Part shown: piece by piece, positions 23,178 through 36,110 of the stretch
How positions within the stretch are numbered: the first letter of the stretch is position 1
Layout: each line of letters begins with the position of its first letter
DNA from: Strongylocentrotus purpuratus
Lineage: Eukaryota > Echinodermata > Echinoidea > Camarodonta > Strongylocentrotidae
Direction of reading: 5' to 3'
NCBI RefSeq assembly: GCF_000002235.5
Contig: NW_022145611.1
Location: forward strand, 10,318,342-10,382,341
DNA: 64,000 nucleotides
The notes under the pieces: model-generated
Databases searched by the model: none
The model's input: the letters and a program-made list of their open reading frames with translations, nothing else
What the model was told of the DNA's origin: nothing
Program-made: the position numbers and the translations under genes

Positions 23178-23468
23178 GGCGCGGATCCAGGATTTCTTAG
23201 GGGTGGGGGCCCAAATTTGAAATTTAGTGTGCTGAAATATGAAAATCGTGCCGGCCAATATTTCGTTCAGTGGGGGGGGGGGGGGTGGTGGTAGTGAGCA
23301 CTAATTTTTTTTTTGGCCCTCGAAAATTTGAAAAATTGCACCCCCCCCCCCCCTTGAGCGCCAGGAGGGGGGGGGCATCCAAAAAAAAGGTAAAATTAAC
23401 GTTACAAAATGTAAAATTACACATTTTTTCCCAGGGGGGCAGGCCCCCCGCCCCCTGGATACGGCACT
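23178..23468. repeat. MITE-like segment with GGATCCAGG ends and G/C runs
   Basis: The left end GCGCGGATCCAGGATT and the inverted right end GCAGTGCCGTATCCAGGGGG share the ..G.ATCCAGG core. The interior is dominated by poly-G, poly-C and poly-T runs. A partial related end (GGGCGGATCCAGAAATTT inverted) appears near 37480-37515. It is non-coding. Confidence 0.45.
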
Positions 23469-23744
23469 GCTTATTATTCTATTTTGTATTGTAGCTTTCA
23501 AAAATAACTGTAACCGTTTATATCTATGATTATTCCCCATTTGTAGATCAATTGTAAATCTTTACAAGTGAAATACATATTTCCGAATGGACAATTAATT
23601 CTTAATTTCGATTTTAGTTTCAGTTAAAAGTTCCAAAAAAAAAATCTGAACTGAATCTTCAGCCATTTGTAATGGTATTCGTGCATATATACGAATGGTC
23701 GTTCCATGTTTCTGATGGACAGTGCAATCGATTGGAATCCGAGA

Positions 23745-23965
23745 GATTAGAAAAGGCAAAAATAGGAGAAGAGGAAGAAGAGGGAGGAGAAGAGGAAGAA
23801 GAGAAAGAAGAGAAAGAAGATGAAGAAGAGAAAGAAGGGGAAGAAGAAGAAGAAAAGAAGGAGAAGGAGATGAGGAAGGAGGAGGAGATAAAGAAGAAGA
23901 AGGAGGAGAAGGAAGAGGAGAAGAAGAATTGGTAGTGGTGGAAATGATGGTAGAGGAGGAGGAGG
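23745..23965 (+). repeat. Polypurine (GAA/GGA) tract
   Basis: About 220 bases are almost exclusively A and G. The glutamate/lysine-rich reading frame through it is a consequence of composition rather than a gene. Mirror-symmetric purine runs of this kind can form triplex DNA. Confidence 0.85.
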
Positions 23966-24689
23966 AGTCTTGCTTACAGATTTTTATTTTAGCTTACAAA
24001 ATTATTTTTAAGAAAGGGAAAATGTACAAAAAATATATTTCATAAGCTTTCATTAACTGGTTTCATTTGCTTTTCAAGTCCATTCTCCATTAAACTGCAA
24101 GTTGAGTGATTGATAATTCAGTTTATTCGACTGCTGAGAAAGCAATTAAGTGCTGTTAAGTAAATAACCAGAAGGACATACGGCTTTAAATCGTGTCTGA
24201 TGGACTTGGTATTGAAGACTATAATGCCTTATATCCATTCATATTCATATTTATTTCATTTCCAACAGAAAGGTAAACAAAGATATTACATTTTTTTTCT
24301 TCATACATAATTCATTTTTTCAAGAAACTCACAAATAAACTTTGCACATATACAAATTATACAAGAAATTATTAATTTCTGAGGAAATGGGGGGGGGGGG
24401 GATCTACTAAAAAGCAGTGTTTGTAGTTTGTGGATCCCCCAGAAAAAAATATATAATTGTTTCAAATTTTGCCTACGAAGACTTAGAAAACACAAGACAA
24501 TATTACAAAACAACAAACAACCACGAAACGAACAAGGAGAAGTAAAACAGATAAGAAGGAAAAGGGAAAAGGGGGAAGAAGGAAGAAGCAGGGCAAATCA
24601 TGACCCAAAAAGCAGATGATGACGACCTAAATGAAAAATTAAGATGATTACCAACTGTTATCAGATTATTCTTGTATATTACTAGAAGA

Positions 24690-24835
24690 TTTGAGCAAAA
24701 AATGTTTTTAGATTTTTCTTGAAAGAATTTAGGGATGGACTATTTTTAAAACCTTCACATAGAGAATTCCAAAATCTAGGACCATCATACATAAAAGACT
24801 TCTTAAAAGAGTGGTAGGTGAAACTCGTTTGATCG
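24690..24835 (-). pseudogene. C-terminal relic of a LINE reverse transcriptase
   Basis: The minus-strand frame contains SFKKSFMYDGPRFWNSLCEG and then FKNSPSLNSFKKNLKTFFAQ. The order (Y.GP..WNSL, then N.PSLNSFK..LK) is the familiar end of reverse-transcriptase ORFs of non-LTR retrotransposons. Only this tail is present and nothing upstream continues it, so it is a 5'-truncated relic, as usual for LINE insertions. Confidence 0.7.
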
Positions 24836-24881
24836 TCTAGTTGGGTAATCATGAAATATCGAAGTGAAACACACGGCATCG

Positions 24882-24941
24882 ACTTGGTTTCGAATCCGTG
24901 ACCTGGGAAGACCATTGCTCTACCACTGAACTACAATGAAC
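24882..24941 (-). pseudogene. tRNA-like fragment (tRNA-Gly-like, damaged)
   Basis: On the minus strand TAGTTCAGTGGTAGAGC matches a tRNA D-arm/box A, and GATTCGAAACC matches box B. Between them GGTCTTCC resembles the anticodon arm of a glycine tRNA, but the 3' half of that stem is missing and the T-stem does not pair. It is therefore a pseudo-tRNA or a tRNA-derived SINE head. It lies directly upstream of the reverse-transcriptase relic on the same strand. Confidence 0.45.
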
Positions 24942-26939
24942 ATCTAGTATAAATTCTGAGGAGGCATACGCAAATGAGTATTATAATCTCTCCACCGTAA
25001 TTTGGTGTACTTTATTATACAATCAATAATAACTTGGCTATTTATAGACAATCCATCTCCTGATAAAGATAATAATACACACATTGCATGGAATATATCA
25101 ACATACACCGTTTGACAGAAATAGTACTTGTTCATGTGAATAAACATCAATATATGCACAACTAAAATTTGGTACATTTAATTTATTACTGTTTACCGCT
25201 GAACAAAAAGGGCGACCATAACCATGAACATAAATTAAAATCCGTATACACATACAAGCTTTAATTAAACTTAGAGAAAAGAGTGCTTTGCTGTCAAAAG
25301 TTTATCCATTAAAATATGTACTAGCCATTTTAAAATGAAGTTCCAAAGAGTCATTGACTGAATATAATTTGCTTATATTTATATGATAAATCACCTCCTA
25401 TACAAATATAAATAATAAGGAAACAAAACAAGAACGAGGGAAAGTTTCATTACATCAACATTTGCAATTGTTCGTGTATAGTATTAGTGACAAATTACAG
25501 AAAATGGTAAACGACCATTTCAATACTATATGGGTTTTCATTTCGGTAACTGTATACCATTATGCAATTAGCAAGGAAAAGAAAGCCAAATATTAGTCTA
25601 GATTAACATTTGTCCCAATTCACATTGCAATGTGTATGTGAACAATAGTCGAATTCACCAACACCATATTGCAAAAACTATATAAGGCCTCACTAAAAAT
25701 TCACAATTATTTTTTAATAAGATTTACCAATTAAACAAAACAAAACAAAACAAAACAAGTCAAGTTGTCATAGTTAGGAAGCACCTTTCCTGTTCACGAT
25801 ACGGCTACGCAATAGAAAGACTCATTTGAGCAGCTGATGATACCTAAATTGAAACTTGTCATGATGGTGTAAAATGGTTTTATCTAATGGGGTATATATT
25901 TTTTGTATTTTGTTTAGATTACAAAGAGCAACTCCTAAACTTTAAGGTAACTCCGTTGCGATTACAAATTACAAATGTGATAGGCCTACATGGATTTATT
26001 TTCTTCAGATACAGTCATGCAGTAGAGTAACTTAATTTCACTTCCCAATATTTTACATAGCTTTATTCGTTTCTGAATACATTATACATTGTATGTGAAA
26101 CACCACTCCCAGCAGTATGGCGAATGTTGAAATGACTAACCGGAATCAAGGGGGGCATGCAGCTACCATGTATTAACTAATTTCATGTTTTTGCAAAATG
26201 TATTAATTTTTACAAAATAGGGAAAAGAAATTAGCATGGAATATAAACAATATTTTCTCAAAATCTTGGTTGTGATTTGTTTGATCATATTTAAAGCACC
26301 TTCACTATATCATATAATATCATACCAAGGTATTCATTATAGGCCTATAGTGCTTCTTTCTGAAGAAAACTTTTCACAAAACATGAACGATCGGTGGTAA
26401 TGTTCTAAGTTAGATAAATATATATTTTGTTCAAATTTAACTCCAAATTGATCTGAATATAATATTTTATTTATAAAGATAACTCTGCATTGAATGCAAA
26501 TGAATTCGCATTAGCATGACCATCTCTCTATTGGTTTGCAAATCAGTTTAACAAACTTTCATATAATGTTTATTATCTATAAAAATTATGAATCACATCT
26601 ATACATCATGAATCACACACAGACGTAACATCTTATAGCATATCCAGATATCGACAAAAAGGGGGTGGATCCTTTTTCGGATTTTGGGTGGATTAACCAA
26701 AACCACTCCGCACACAAACTGCGGATTGACCTTTCTACGCCTTCAAACAAAGGGCGGGGAAAGGGGGGGGGGGGGGGCGGGGTCTTCCTCCAGAGCCATC
26801 CTATGCTGGTTACGCCATTGCGTCACTTCAAACTGCATGAAATATCGATCAGTTTGAAGATGAAACCTTTTCCTTCAATGGAATCGACCATCTCGTAGAA
26901 TAAGTTATTGTTCGGGCACAAAGTTTAACGTCAGCCTAA

Positions 26940-29900
26940 TTAGGGAGATGTTATTCCTGATTGGAACTGGCGTTTCTGCCAAAGAAGTCTATTACCCGTG
27001 CCCCAACCGCTGCCATCGTTCGGTTTCTCATCAGATTCTATCTGATAGTCCAATTTCGACATCGGTAGCGAGGCGGCTGACCGCGCACCGATCGAATTCG
27101 AGTACCCGCTCTCGTAAAAATCTACGATTGCCTGATTCCGCGATCGGAACGACCGTCGTAAAGTATTCTCCTGACTCTGCAGAGCAGACCCGCGTCCGCC
27201 TCCAGCGAACACCGAGAAGTCGATCTCCAGGTCGTTGTGGGCACCCGACACCGTGCTCAAGCGGCTGGTCCTCCTCGAGCGGTTAAACTCCTGGTGGCCG
27301 AAGTCCTCCTCGATGTCCGCTGTCAGGTCTGGTCCACCCCACGTGCGTTGCATGTCAAGGATCGAGATCTGGGTTGATTCCGTGGGGGAAGATGGGGGTA
27401 GAGATGGACGCTTTGACGAGGCGATTGATTTGGTCGATTGGCGGCGTTCAGGGGGAAGCATCTCTAGATTGGGTGGCCGCGAAGGAACACCGTTACCCAT
27501 TCTATAAGGGTATCCATTATTCTCCATTTGCTGAAATATATTTTAAAAGAACAACACATCATTAAAAAAAGGAAACTGAAATAGTAAAATTATACGTTAC
27601 CGAGCTTTGTGGAGTTGACATCGAAATGTGTCATTTCACTTCATGATTATTTTGGTCTCTTCTAAGCTCCAGTAAAATGCTTTTAATTCAATACAATGTT
27701 CAGCTATTCTTAAGTCTTTTGATGTGGTCGGTTACATGGGCTTCGTCCTGCCCCACGTAGGAGGAATTAGGTTTCGGAAGATTACAAATTGAACATCTTC
27801 CTTACATCAGGGCGTATCCATGTCCGCCTTCTCATCCACAATTCTCTGACCGAAAGGGGGGGGGGGTAAAGGGTGTCAAGTTAGCCCCAAGACCCCTTCT
27901 TGATCTGCCTCTGATTTAGTCAATATATTAATTTTGGCAGATTGTAAACAAAAATCTTCTATCTGGTCCATATTATGGTCTTATTTTTTTTTAAAGAAAG
28001 AAAAAAGAATGAATGTTGTACAAAGAACTGACTAAGTCGTAAACGATCTTGCTACGACAAAATTTAGCAGAGAAAAGGAAGGTGGGTGAGGGGCCGATGG
28101 TGCCTTTCAGTTTGCTATATACTTTTATGTCGATATCATACTTAAAATTATTTTCGGCACAGATACAGGTACAAAATGCAGCTCTCGAGAGCTTTCACTG
28201 AGAGCAGTGACTATTTTTTTCACATGAGAAATATATTAGGTTACCACTTTAGAGCTCGTGAATGGTGTGGATGTAGCTAGACGAAAACGTTATAAGTCGT
28301 TTCAACAGAGTAGCTAGGATTTTTGTTAAGTTCGGGGAGGGGCACTAGGAGATCAAAATCATCGCTTTCTGCGGGGGAGGGGTCGGGGCAAAGAAAAAAA
28401 AAATCGCATTCTGACAATAATTCATTGCTCTATTATTGCTTTACGTACATGCCATTAGTTCTTATAGAGTATTTTGACACTTTTCTCAATTCTGTTATGT
28501 GGAACTATATAAGAGGAAACAAATATCTGTGGGGGCATAAGCCTCTCCCAGCGTCACCTCCTTGTGGCTACGGAATACTTGTAGAGTTTTACGGAATACT
28601 TGTAGAGTTTTACGGAACTACTTGTAGAGTTTTACGGAATACTTACAATTTCGTCATCATCTTTGTAAGCTGGATTCCTTACGGCGACAGATCCTCTTCG
28701 ACTTCGGCTCTCATCAAAGAGTATCTGATCAATGTCAGAAATGTCATGTTTTCCTTCGGGTCCTTCCGGGTCATTCCTACGATTAGAAATGGAAGGGAAG
28801 GATCAAGACAGAGAAACAGAGAGGGTGTGGAGAAAGGGAGAGAGAGAGAAAAGAGGGAGACCAACAACGAGATAGAGAGAGAAGGAGAGAGATGGGATGA
28901 ATATTATTATATATAATATAATTATAATTATATACAGTTAACAAATAAATCATTCATACCCTTAGCAAGTTTTGTGTAATTTTTAAATGAGAACAAATTA
29001 TTTGTCCCGATTTACATTTCGTGAGAATGTGACATATTAAAGCTTACATCCAAAGGCATTCAACAAAAACGTAATTTGACCAATCCATCTTTCATTCTTG
29101 AGCTCAAAAAACATCAAATTTACAAGGAGTAAGGATAACTAATTTGTTCAATGCGTGTGTGATATATAAAATGCGAAGGGAAATACTGTTTTTTTAAACA
29201 AAACTACCTTTTTTTAGCTATCTAATTTATTGTACAGCTTCGGGTTACTGTGAATTCAGAACTAAAAAAACAGCAAACATCAGAACTGAAATCAACTATT
29301 TGTACAGGTCAAGGATACTAAATGCTATAGCCTTTATAACAATGAGGCAGCAATAGTGTGGCTTGCAAAATACATGTATCTAGCTGCGAGGGCATAACTT
29401 ACCAGTCCACCGGCCTGAATATTCTGTCGCGACCTGCTAATGACTGCTGTAATTGCTTCGACTTTTTCGACTTTTTCGACAACTTTTTCACATTGCCCGC
29501 ATTCTCATCGTCGTCATTTCTCCTAAGAAACAAATCAAAAGATGCACAAATGTAAATAGACATCGAAAAATTATATTTCATTCATGATAGAGAGAAATAG
29601 TGACAGACATTGTTAACAAGGTGAGGAGACGTAGCAGACAAATAAAACAAGAGAAAACTAGAACAAAATATGATAGATGTGTTTTTAGAGACAGAGGGGG
29701 GGGGGGGGGTCAGATAGGGGAAAGAAAGAGAGAGAGGGGGGGGGGCAGCTTTCTTATGACAAAAAAAGGGTAAAGAAGAGGTGTTGCGCGAAGCCCAGCT
29801 ACTGGCGGGGAAGGGGAGGTCACTAATGGGGGCGCACCGGTCGTAGGTTGATGAAAGTCCATGGAGTAAATTATTGTGAGGTCACATTGCCTCCCTTCCC

Positions 29901-30021
29901 CCTCTTCCCTCCTCTCTTTCTCTCTAAACTCCCTCCCTCTCTCTTTCTTCACATCTCTCTCCCCTCCCTCTAACTTATCTCTACCCCTTTCTCTATTTCT
30001 CTCTCTCGCTCTCTCTCCCTG

Positions 30022-30062
<41 letters not shown>

Positions 30063-30680
30063 GATCCTTCTTCATATTCGTTTGTTTGCTTGCTTGTTCT
30101 TCATTTTGATGAAGAAGGTATAAAGCCAGCAATCCGGCAATAATGAATAATCAAAACTTACTTTGACTTTCGATGATACATGCAACCGACGATGCACAAC
30201 ATGATGATGACGAAAAGAAAGAGCGTTCCAGCAACGGCTCCCACGATGATGATGATGGTATCTGTGCTGAGTCCACCGCTTGCGGGTGCAACCGTTGAAG
30301 GCTGATTATTATCTGCATAATGTAATCCAAATCAATAAGGGTCACATATGGAATATTTTATCAGGTACTGCATGTGTAATCTTATACAACATCAATGTTT
30401 GACAATGCAGCAATTTACATCAGTATATAGACATTAAGATAGTTTACATGTTATACGAGTACAATCGTATATGAAGAGATGATGAACGTTATGGTTATGG
30501 ATATACAGCTATAAGCATAGCTTGGTATGATTGTAGTCCAGATACACTTAATTCATACTAACGTTTCCTCCTTATCAATTTCGTCGACTATCGTCATTCC
30601 TCAAAATTATCCTCATTATTAACTATGTAATCATTAGCAATAATAAGTATTGTCAACTCACCAGGTGCTTGTGTGTCCAT
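26940..30680 (-). CDS. Uncharacterised single-pass type III membrane protein, 336 aa
   Basis: Five coding exons join in phase: 30680-30662, 30312-30162, 29522-29403, 28776-28647, 27530-26940. A 5' non-coding exon (donor at 35929) supplies an in-frame TAA seven codons before the ATG, fixing the start. The protein begins MDTQAPDNNQPSTVAPASGG with no signal peptide. A hydrophobic segment at about residues 26-51 (TIIIIVGAVAGTLFLFVIMM) is followed by YHRKSKR, so the short N-terminus should be outside and the rest cytoplasmic. The tail holds a lysine-rich stretch (KKLSKKSKKSK, about 69-79), an NPAY motif (131-134) of the PTB/endocytic type, a proline/serine region, arginine-directed serine sites (RRQSTKS, RRTSRLS) and ends QFQSGITSP. 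I do not recognise a family. It could be an adhesion or adaptor-type transmembrane protein; function unknown. Confidence 0.8.
28569..28646. repeat. Minisatellite abutting a splice donor
   Basis: A unit of about 23 bp (TACGGAATACTTGTAGAGTTT) occurs about three and a half times. The last, partial unit covers the first bases of the intron after the exon ending at 28647, so the GTAAGTATTCCG donor is itself part of the repeat family (the other units read CAAGTATTCCG in minus-strand sense). Confidence 0.8.
30001..30060. repeat. (TC)n microsatellite
   Basis: TC dinucleotides run nearly uninterrupted at the end of a pyrimidine-rich stretch from about 29890. It is intronic in the membrane-protein gene. 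Confidence 0.9.
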
Positions 30681-30693
30681 TTGTAAAAGTGAC

Positions 30694-32542
30694 CTGTCAA
30701 CGAAACAAACATACATTTAATTTAGTTAAATGTTTACAAGTGAATCTAGGGCTTTTGAAATAAAAAACAAAACATTTCTAGTAAAGCTATTTTTTAAAAC
30801 AAATTCTCCCCGAACAGAAGATGGGAGGGGTGGAATGTACCTTGACTGCTCACATCTGAGTTTGTTTTTTCCCCAGGGGGTGGGGGGGGGCACACTCGTG
30901 GGCTTCATCTTAGTGCTTGGTAAATCACTCAATCTAGCAGAACACTTTACGTCATCTTTCTTGTTTTTTGTCGGACTTATTTCCCCCACTCCATGGACAC
31001 GAAATATTTGCTTTTGAAAATTATGAAAGGGTTATTTCGGGATATATAACGATCATCAGCTGAATAACACTACCACTATTCTTTTGATAAATTATTTGTC
31101 TAGTACAAGCATGTATGCTTTCTTAGCAGCCAGGTAAAATAACCACCACCATTCATTCAAATACAATTTTGTTCACATATTGCGGTGTAAATCTAAACCC
31201 GGAAACGATCAGGTCATTATTTTGAATATCTCGATCATACCGCTGCATACAGCTAAATGCAATCCGCATTTAGATTCACAAATGGCATTTCAAAATCATT
31301 CAATTGATGACGTCTTAACCCCCTTATAATGGTAGAAATGTTAGCGTTCCAGAAGACTGAATGTCACGCAGTAATCTACCGCGTTATCATATTCTATGGA
31401 GCCAAATGTTTAGGAAATACTCGTTCTACAAAACAACCAAATTACATTTCCAAAGGGCCCCTCCGGTATGGGCAGGAACCAGCGCATGTCCAATTTTGCA
31501 AGGCCCAGAAAATTGTATTTTAACGACACAATAGTGCTGCCAAGGTGCATTGATGGTATTTGCTTGTTTGTTTTTTTAAAAGCCAATGCTTAATTAGTGT
31601 ATGACCAACTTTTAGTCGATCATTATATTATGTCTAACTTGGAGGTGATTTTTGCTAAGTTTGTAGGAAAATGTGATCGTGATTATACCAAGGTTTGGCA
31701 AATCATGACCCAAGTTATGGGCAAAAATGCTGATTACGATATTTCCCACACAGATTGAATAAAACATCATAGTTTTCTTCAAAATTTTATTCTGGTTTAA
31801 TAGATGGTGTAAAAAGATCTTGGAGTGCGCGCCGACCCATGGATATTTTTTTTTATATAAACCACGACTAGACAATTCTTTTTGTCAGATTTTTTTCTTC
31901 TTCATAACGGTGACATGAGAAAGCATGAAATACCATTGCGATTCAGAATGGAACGCCCTGTATTCAATAAGCGCATAATCCGAATATTTCACGCCGAAAT
32001 AGGCATTCCACGGCATTCTATTGTCGGCTCTCGAACTCCTTGTTATAAGTTCACAAACCATCCCATCGATATAATTCTTTGAAAAATGATGTCAAATTCC
32101 ACACAAAATTGTCGAGATATTGCATTCATTTTACCATGTTATTATGACAAACCAATAATATAGAAGTTGCCATGTTTATGGACATGTCACAAAAGATATC
32201 ATTCTTATTTCAGTTTTACACTGCGACCATTAGAGATAAAATTATTGTGAGAGGAATAAAAAGGTAAAGAATAAGGCTGGTGAGAATTCGAAACCAAGTT
32301 TGAGATTTCTGAGACCACTGATCTATATGTATATAGTAAATCTATTTTGGCCATTTGGTGAATACATTTTCTCGAACGGCATAACTTATCCCCCCATCCC
32401 TGTAAACACATTTTGAGTTAAGTTGAATAACACTTCAACATCAGACTCTGAATGGGATACACGTCCATCCCTACTCTTAAATCTTTGTCGTTATGTGTGC
32501 TTTACAGATCACAAAAACAGCATCTTTGAATGAAAGGCAAAT

Positions 32543-32575
<33 letters not shown>

Positions 32576-35500
32576 AGAGAGTTAAAAGTGTTGACGTCAC
32601 ATTAACCTATCGCCAGGTTGCCTCGATCCAAATCGGCGATCCGATATGATTTTGCTCTGGGATCGAGCTGTTTCGTAAAATTGATCATGAGCAACGGTTG
32701 GGATTTCGACTAGAAGTTAGTTTACGGTTATAAAATTATTGGTTTAGATATAGGCCTCGTCTTTGGCTAAGAGTTTAGCTTAAGAAATTGACCGAAATGT
32801 CACCGGAACATATGTCATAAAGAAGGATCATTGAATCAAATTAAAGCCTTGAATTGGTAACTTTAAGGTAATGGTCAGATTTCTTTGACATTTATTCCTG
32901 AATAGAAAGACACAGGCAGTATTCTTTTTCTCGTAATAACTTATAATCATCCATCTCTAAGGCTGACGTACACTAAGTCTTGAAGTGCCAAATCAATATA
33001 TCCAAATTTTAATTTCCGCATTTCAGGCATATCACCGACAGCTCCAAATGCAATGCTCATACAAGATTTGGTCACCAAAATCCTATTAAACGTTTAAAAA
33101 TATTTGGCAAAACACTTTTTTATTTTCACGTGTATGTGTTTACTTTGTTCATTATCTGTGCAATCTGCAAACAGTACAAGGGCGTGTACAAACCATCTGC
33201 ATGTTTTTGTCAAAGTCCCCCCAAACGCAAACATTATCACAATAGAGAAATGAAACCAAACTTGTCGGCTTGTCGCCATGGTAAACGGAACGACGCGGTA
33301 GAATTGTCACGATTTTCTTGAAGATTTGACAAATACGACAGATAAACACATGAAATTGCAGGCTATTAGATCATCCTGATCTAACATGAAACTGCACATT
33401 CATCGTTATTAGCTTAGCTATTTGCCTCAACACAAGAGATTGAAGAAAATGATTGGTTTAATGTGGGTGATTTAGGAAAGAAAAGATTTAAGTGTATCAT
33501 CAAATGTTAGGTTATGGATTATGTAAGTGATCTCTGATCATTTAAGTGTAATTCCTAAATACTATCTGCATTAAGGTATACATGATTATATGCGACTTCT
33601 GAAATGACGATCATTATAATGATTGAGCCATTGAGGAGTATACTTTCTCCTGATAAATATCATGAGTCGATTTTGATGGTACAGTCAGGCCACTTGCAGT
33701 AATTCTGAGTATCATCGATTAGTAATAAAGATACGCGGTCTTATCATGATCATTTTCAGATATTTTAACCTCAATTCCTAAACCTGTTTGCATGATATTC
33801 TAAATATTTGGCAATGACTATAACAAAAAGATAACAGAGCGCACCCTTACCAGATGGTCGGTATCATATTTTCCTTCTCGTTTCTCATAAGCAAACTAAA
33901 TGTACTTTTGGGTTGTATTGCAAGGATGTGTGCAAAGGGACCCCCCCCCCCCCTCCCCACCTCACGGTCGCAATTCTTTCTTTCTTCTTGTATTAATTGG
34001 CCAAGCACAATTACAACTTTATCTGCAAGTCTGCATATTCAAAATTCTGTCAAGAACCTTTTTTTTGGGGGGGGGGGGGGGGGCACATTAGTTCTCAAAC
34101 ATGATAAGCTCTCTACCTCAATGTTTAAAAAAAACACGATCCAATTTTACTCCATTCAACACAAATAGCATTTCCTATCTTTTGGGCTATGTGCAGATGT
34201 ATCAAGTAAATCCTAGCCTTTAACAAATCTTTTAGATAAATCGGCCAATTGGGTGTACACTTCCAAATACTTCAAGCAAGGGTGATAGCAGGAAGTCTTT
34301 CAGAAATCGAAATGCCAAAAAAATGTCATCGCACAATTGGTAAATTTATTCTTCTTTTAAAAACTTCAATTTGGCTTTGTTTATTTTACAGGCGTTCCAA
34401 CTTCATGACAATCGTTTTGTTAGGGACGATACGAATCCACTGAACCGTACAAAGTAAATACTAACATTGTCTGCTAAAAGGGAGATTCTGCTAAAAGATT
34501 GACCTTTGACTCGTCAATCTGAGTTTTATAAAATCATGAAGATAACAATTAAATATCAATTCATCACTAATCATTTCCTGGTACTAGTAGGAATCCCATG
34601 GGGATGGTTACTATATATCAAGGCGGTAAAACGACTAAGGTTTGATAAAAAATATGAGATATACTTCATAATGATTGAGCATGCTGTTTGAATATAGAAT
34701 CGTGAACTGGTACTAAACAAAATGGTGTGCTGGCAAATTAAAATATAACTGAATAAATAGATACGTATTTGATAAACTAAATTTTATGCAATGCCCCCGC
34801 ATCGTAAACACAATGCTAAATGTCTAAATTAATTATTGGTTCTATCTGGCCTGATGTTCTCCATCAACAAATAGAGTAATTTGACGATATGGATGTGAAA
34901 GTTGTTCATTGCATTTCTACTGGGATCCTAAAATCGAATGCTGTTTATCTCTGAAGTATAATAACAGATTTGGAAAGGCGACAGTATTGAAACACAATGC
35001 AAGGACAGTGTTCGCTGTCTTCAAAAGATCATCTCGGATGATCTTTAGTTAGTTCAAAAGGTGTACCCTATAGGTGAGAGATTATACTGATAGAAGTAAA
35101 ATAAAAATAATCAATACAATCAATGATAGCATCCATTGATATCTACAGGTGTGTACAATCGGTGTATTGAGAAGTGAATAAGTTTGGTTGATTTGAAGGC
35201 CACAAAACAACTGGTTGCAAAATACAGCAGCACAAGTAGTAATAGTGATAACAATTCAGCTATAAAAGATGGTGTAGTGGTAGAACTAGAATTAGAAACA
35301 CTTTCCATTAATACAATATAAATAACTATCGAATAGATTCAATACATAATGGTGATACCATCAATTAGTACAGATCACAATAAAACAATGTGATTAGAAC
35401 TAAACATGGTAGAAGTAGAGCTATGTATAAGTATTAGTACTAGACGTAGATGAAGTAGATGTAAAAGTAGTGGTAAAGGTATAGAAGTAGCAGAAGAAGA

Positions 35501-35928
35501 AGCAGAAGCAAAAATAGAAGTAGAAGAATTATAAGTGCATTGGTGACAGAATTTGTAGCAGAAATAAAAGTAATAGTTTTATCATACATTATCGTATATT
35601 ATATAGGCCTATCATATTTTATACGTTATACATTATATATTACATAGTATATAATATGCATTGTATACATCATATTATTCATTACTTATTAATTTCTTGT
35701 AATTACTATTATCATTCATATTATTATCATTACTTACTACTACTACTCCTACTAGTACTACTACACGTACTACTATTACTATACCAATAAATAGTACACT
35801 ACACAATAATACGTCATTCGAAATTCCATGTATTCTTATAATGTTATACAAGTACTTAACAAAATAGTTGAAGTTTAATCGAATATGAATTTCTATAATA
35901 CAATTTCGCAATAAGAGTTTGTACTTAC
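30694..35928 (-). other. Large first intron of the membrane-protein gene
   Basis: This interval separates the non-coding exon 1 from the ATG exon. It holds a (GA)n run (32543-32580), a poly-C/poly-G bracketed segment (33938-34082), and short GTA/ATA-rich tracts near 35400-35780. I see no coding exon with convincing splice sites in it. Its boundaries depend on the exon 1 assignment. Confidence 0.4.
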
Positions 35929-36110
35929 GGGTTAACGTATTACTGAAGCCCAAGTTTCGCAGTCCTTTCGGTGCTCAGCTTAGGCAACACTGAAATGTGC
36001 TGCCCAGAGTGTCGCCTTGGTGGCAAAAACAGGGACGCAATACGTCACCAGTTCCTCAAAAGTCAACGCCAGTTCAATGTTACTCGGGCCCTCCCTCTTC
36101 AACTTCTCTC
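35929..36110 (-). other. Probable 5' non-coding exon of the membrane-protein gene
   Basis: A minus-strand CCC/GTAAGT donor follows 35929. The preceding sequence is more GC-balanced than its surroundings and has stops in the frame that would join the ATG exon. Its 5' limit and the promoter cannot be set; 36110 is an estimate. Confidence 0.4.

Larger units (their letters stand above)
22000..26939. other. Intergenic low-complexity region
   Basis: This is the interval between BRMS1L and the next minus-strand gene. It holds a 215-bp tandem duplication (about 22300-22725), a poly-G/C MITE-like segment (23178-23468), a purine tract (23745-23965), a reverse-transcriptase relic with a tRNA-like flank (24690-24941) and an (AAAAC)n run near 25736-25757. 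No intact gene is supported. Minus-strand AATAAA words at 26569-26574 and 26466-26471 are candidate poly(A) signals for the gene that ends at 26940. Confidence 0.5.

Noticed and set aside
23672..23935. Glutamate/lysine-rich 87-aa frame
   Set aside because: The sequence is a purine tract; no splice sites, start context or non-repetitive coding part.
26948..27507. Plus-strand frames of 90-112 aa over the membrane-protein last exon
   Set aside because: Antisense shadows of a GC-richer true exon on the minus strand.
28560..28650. CRISPR-like appearance of regularly spaced repeats
   Set aside because: Units are contiguous with no unique spacers, and the context is a spliced eukaryotic gene.
28323..28916. 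197-aa plus-strand frame
   Set aside because: Antisense to a real exon (28647-28776) and running through a minisatellite and GA repeats.
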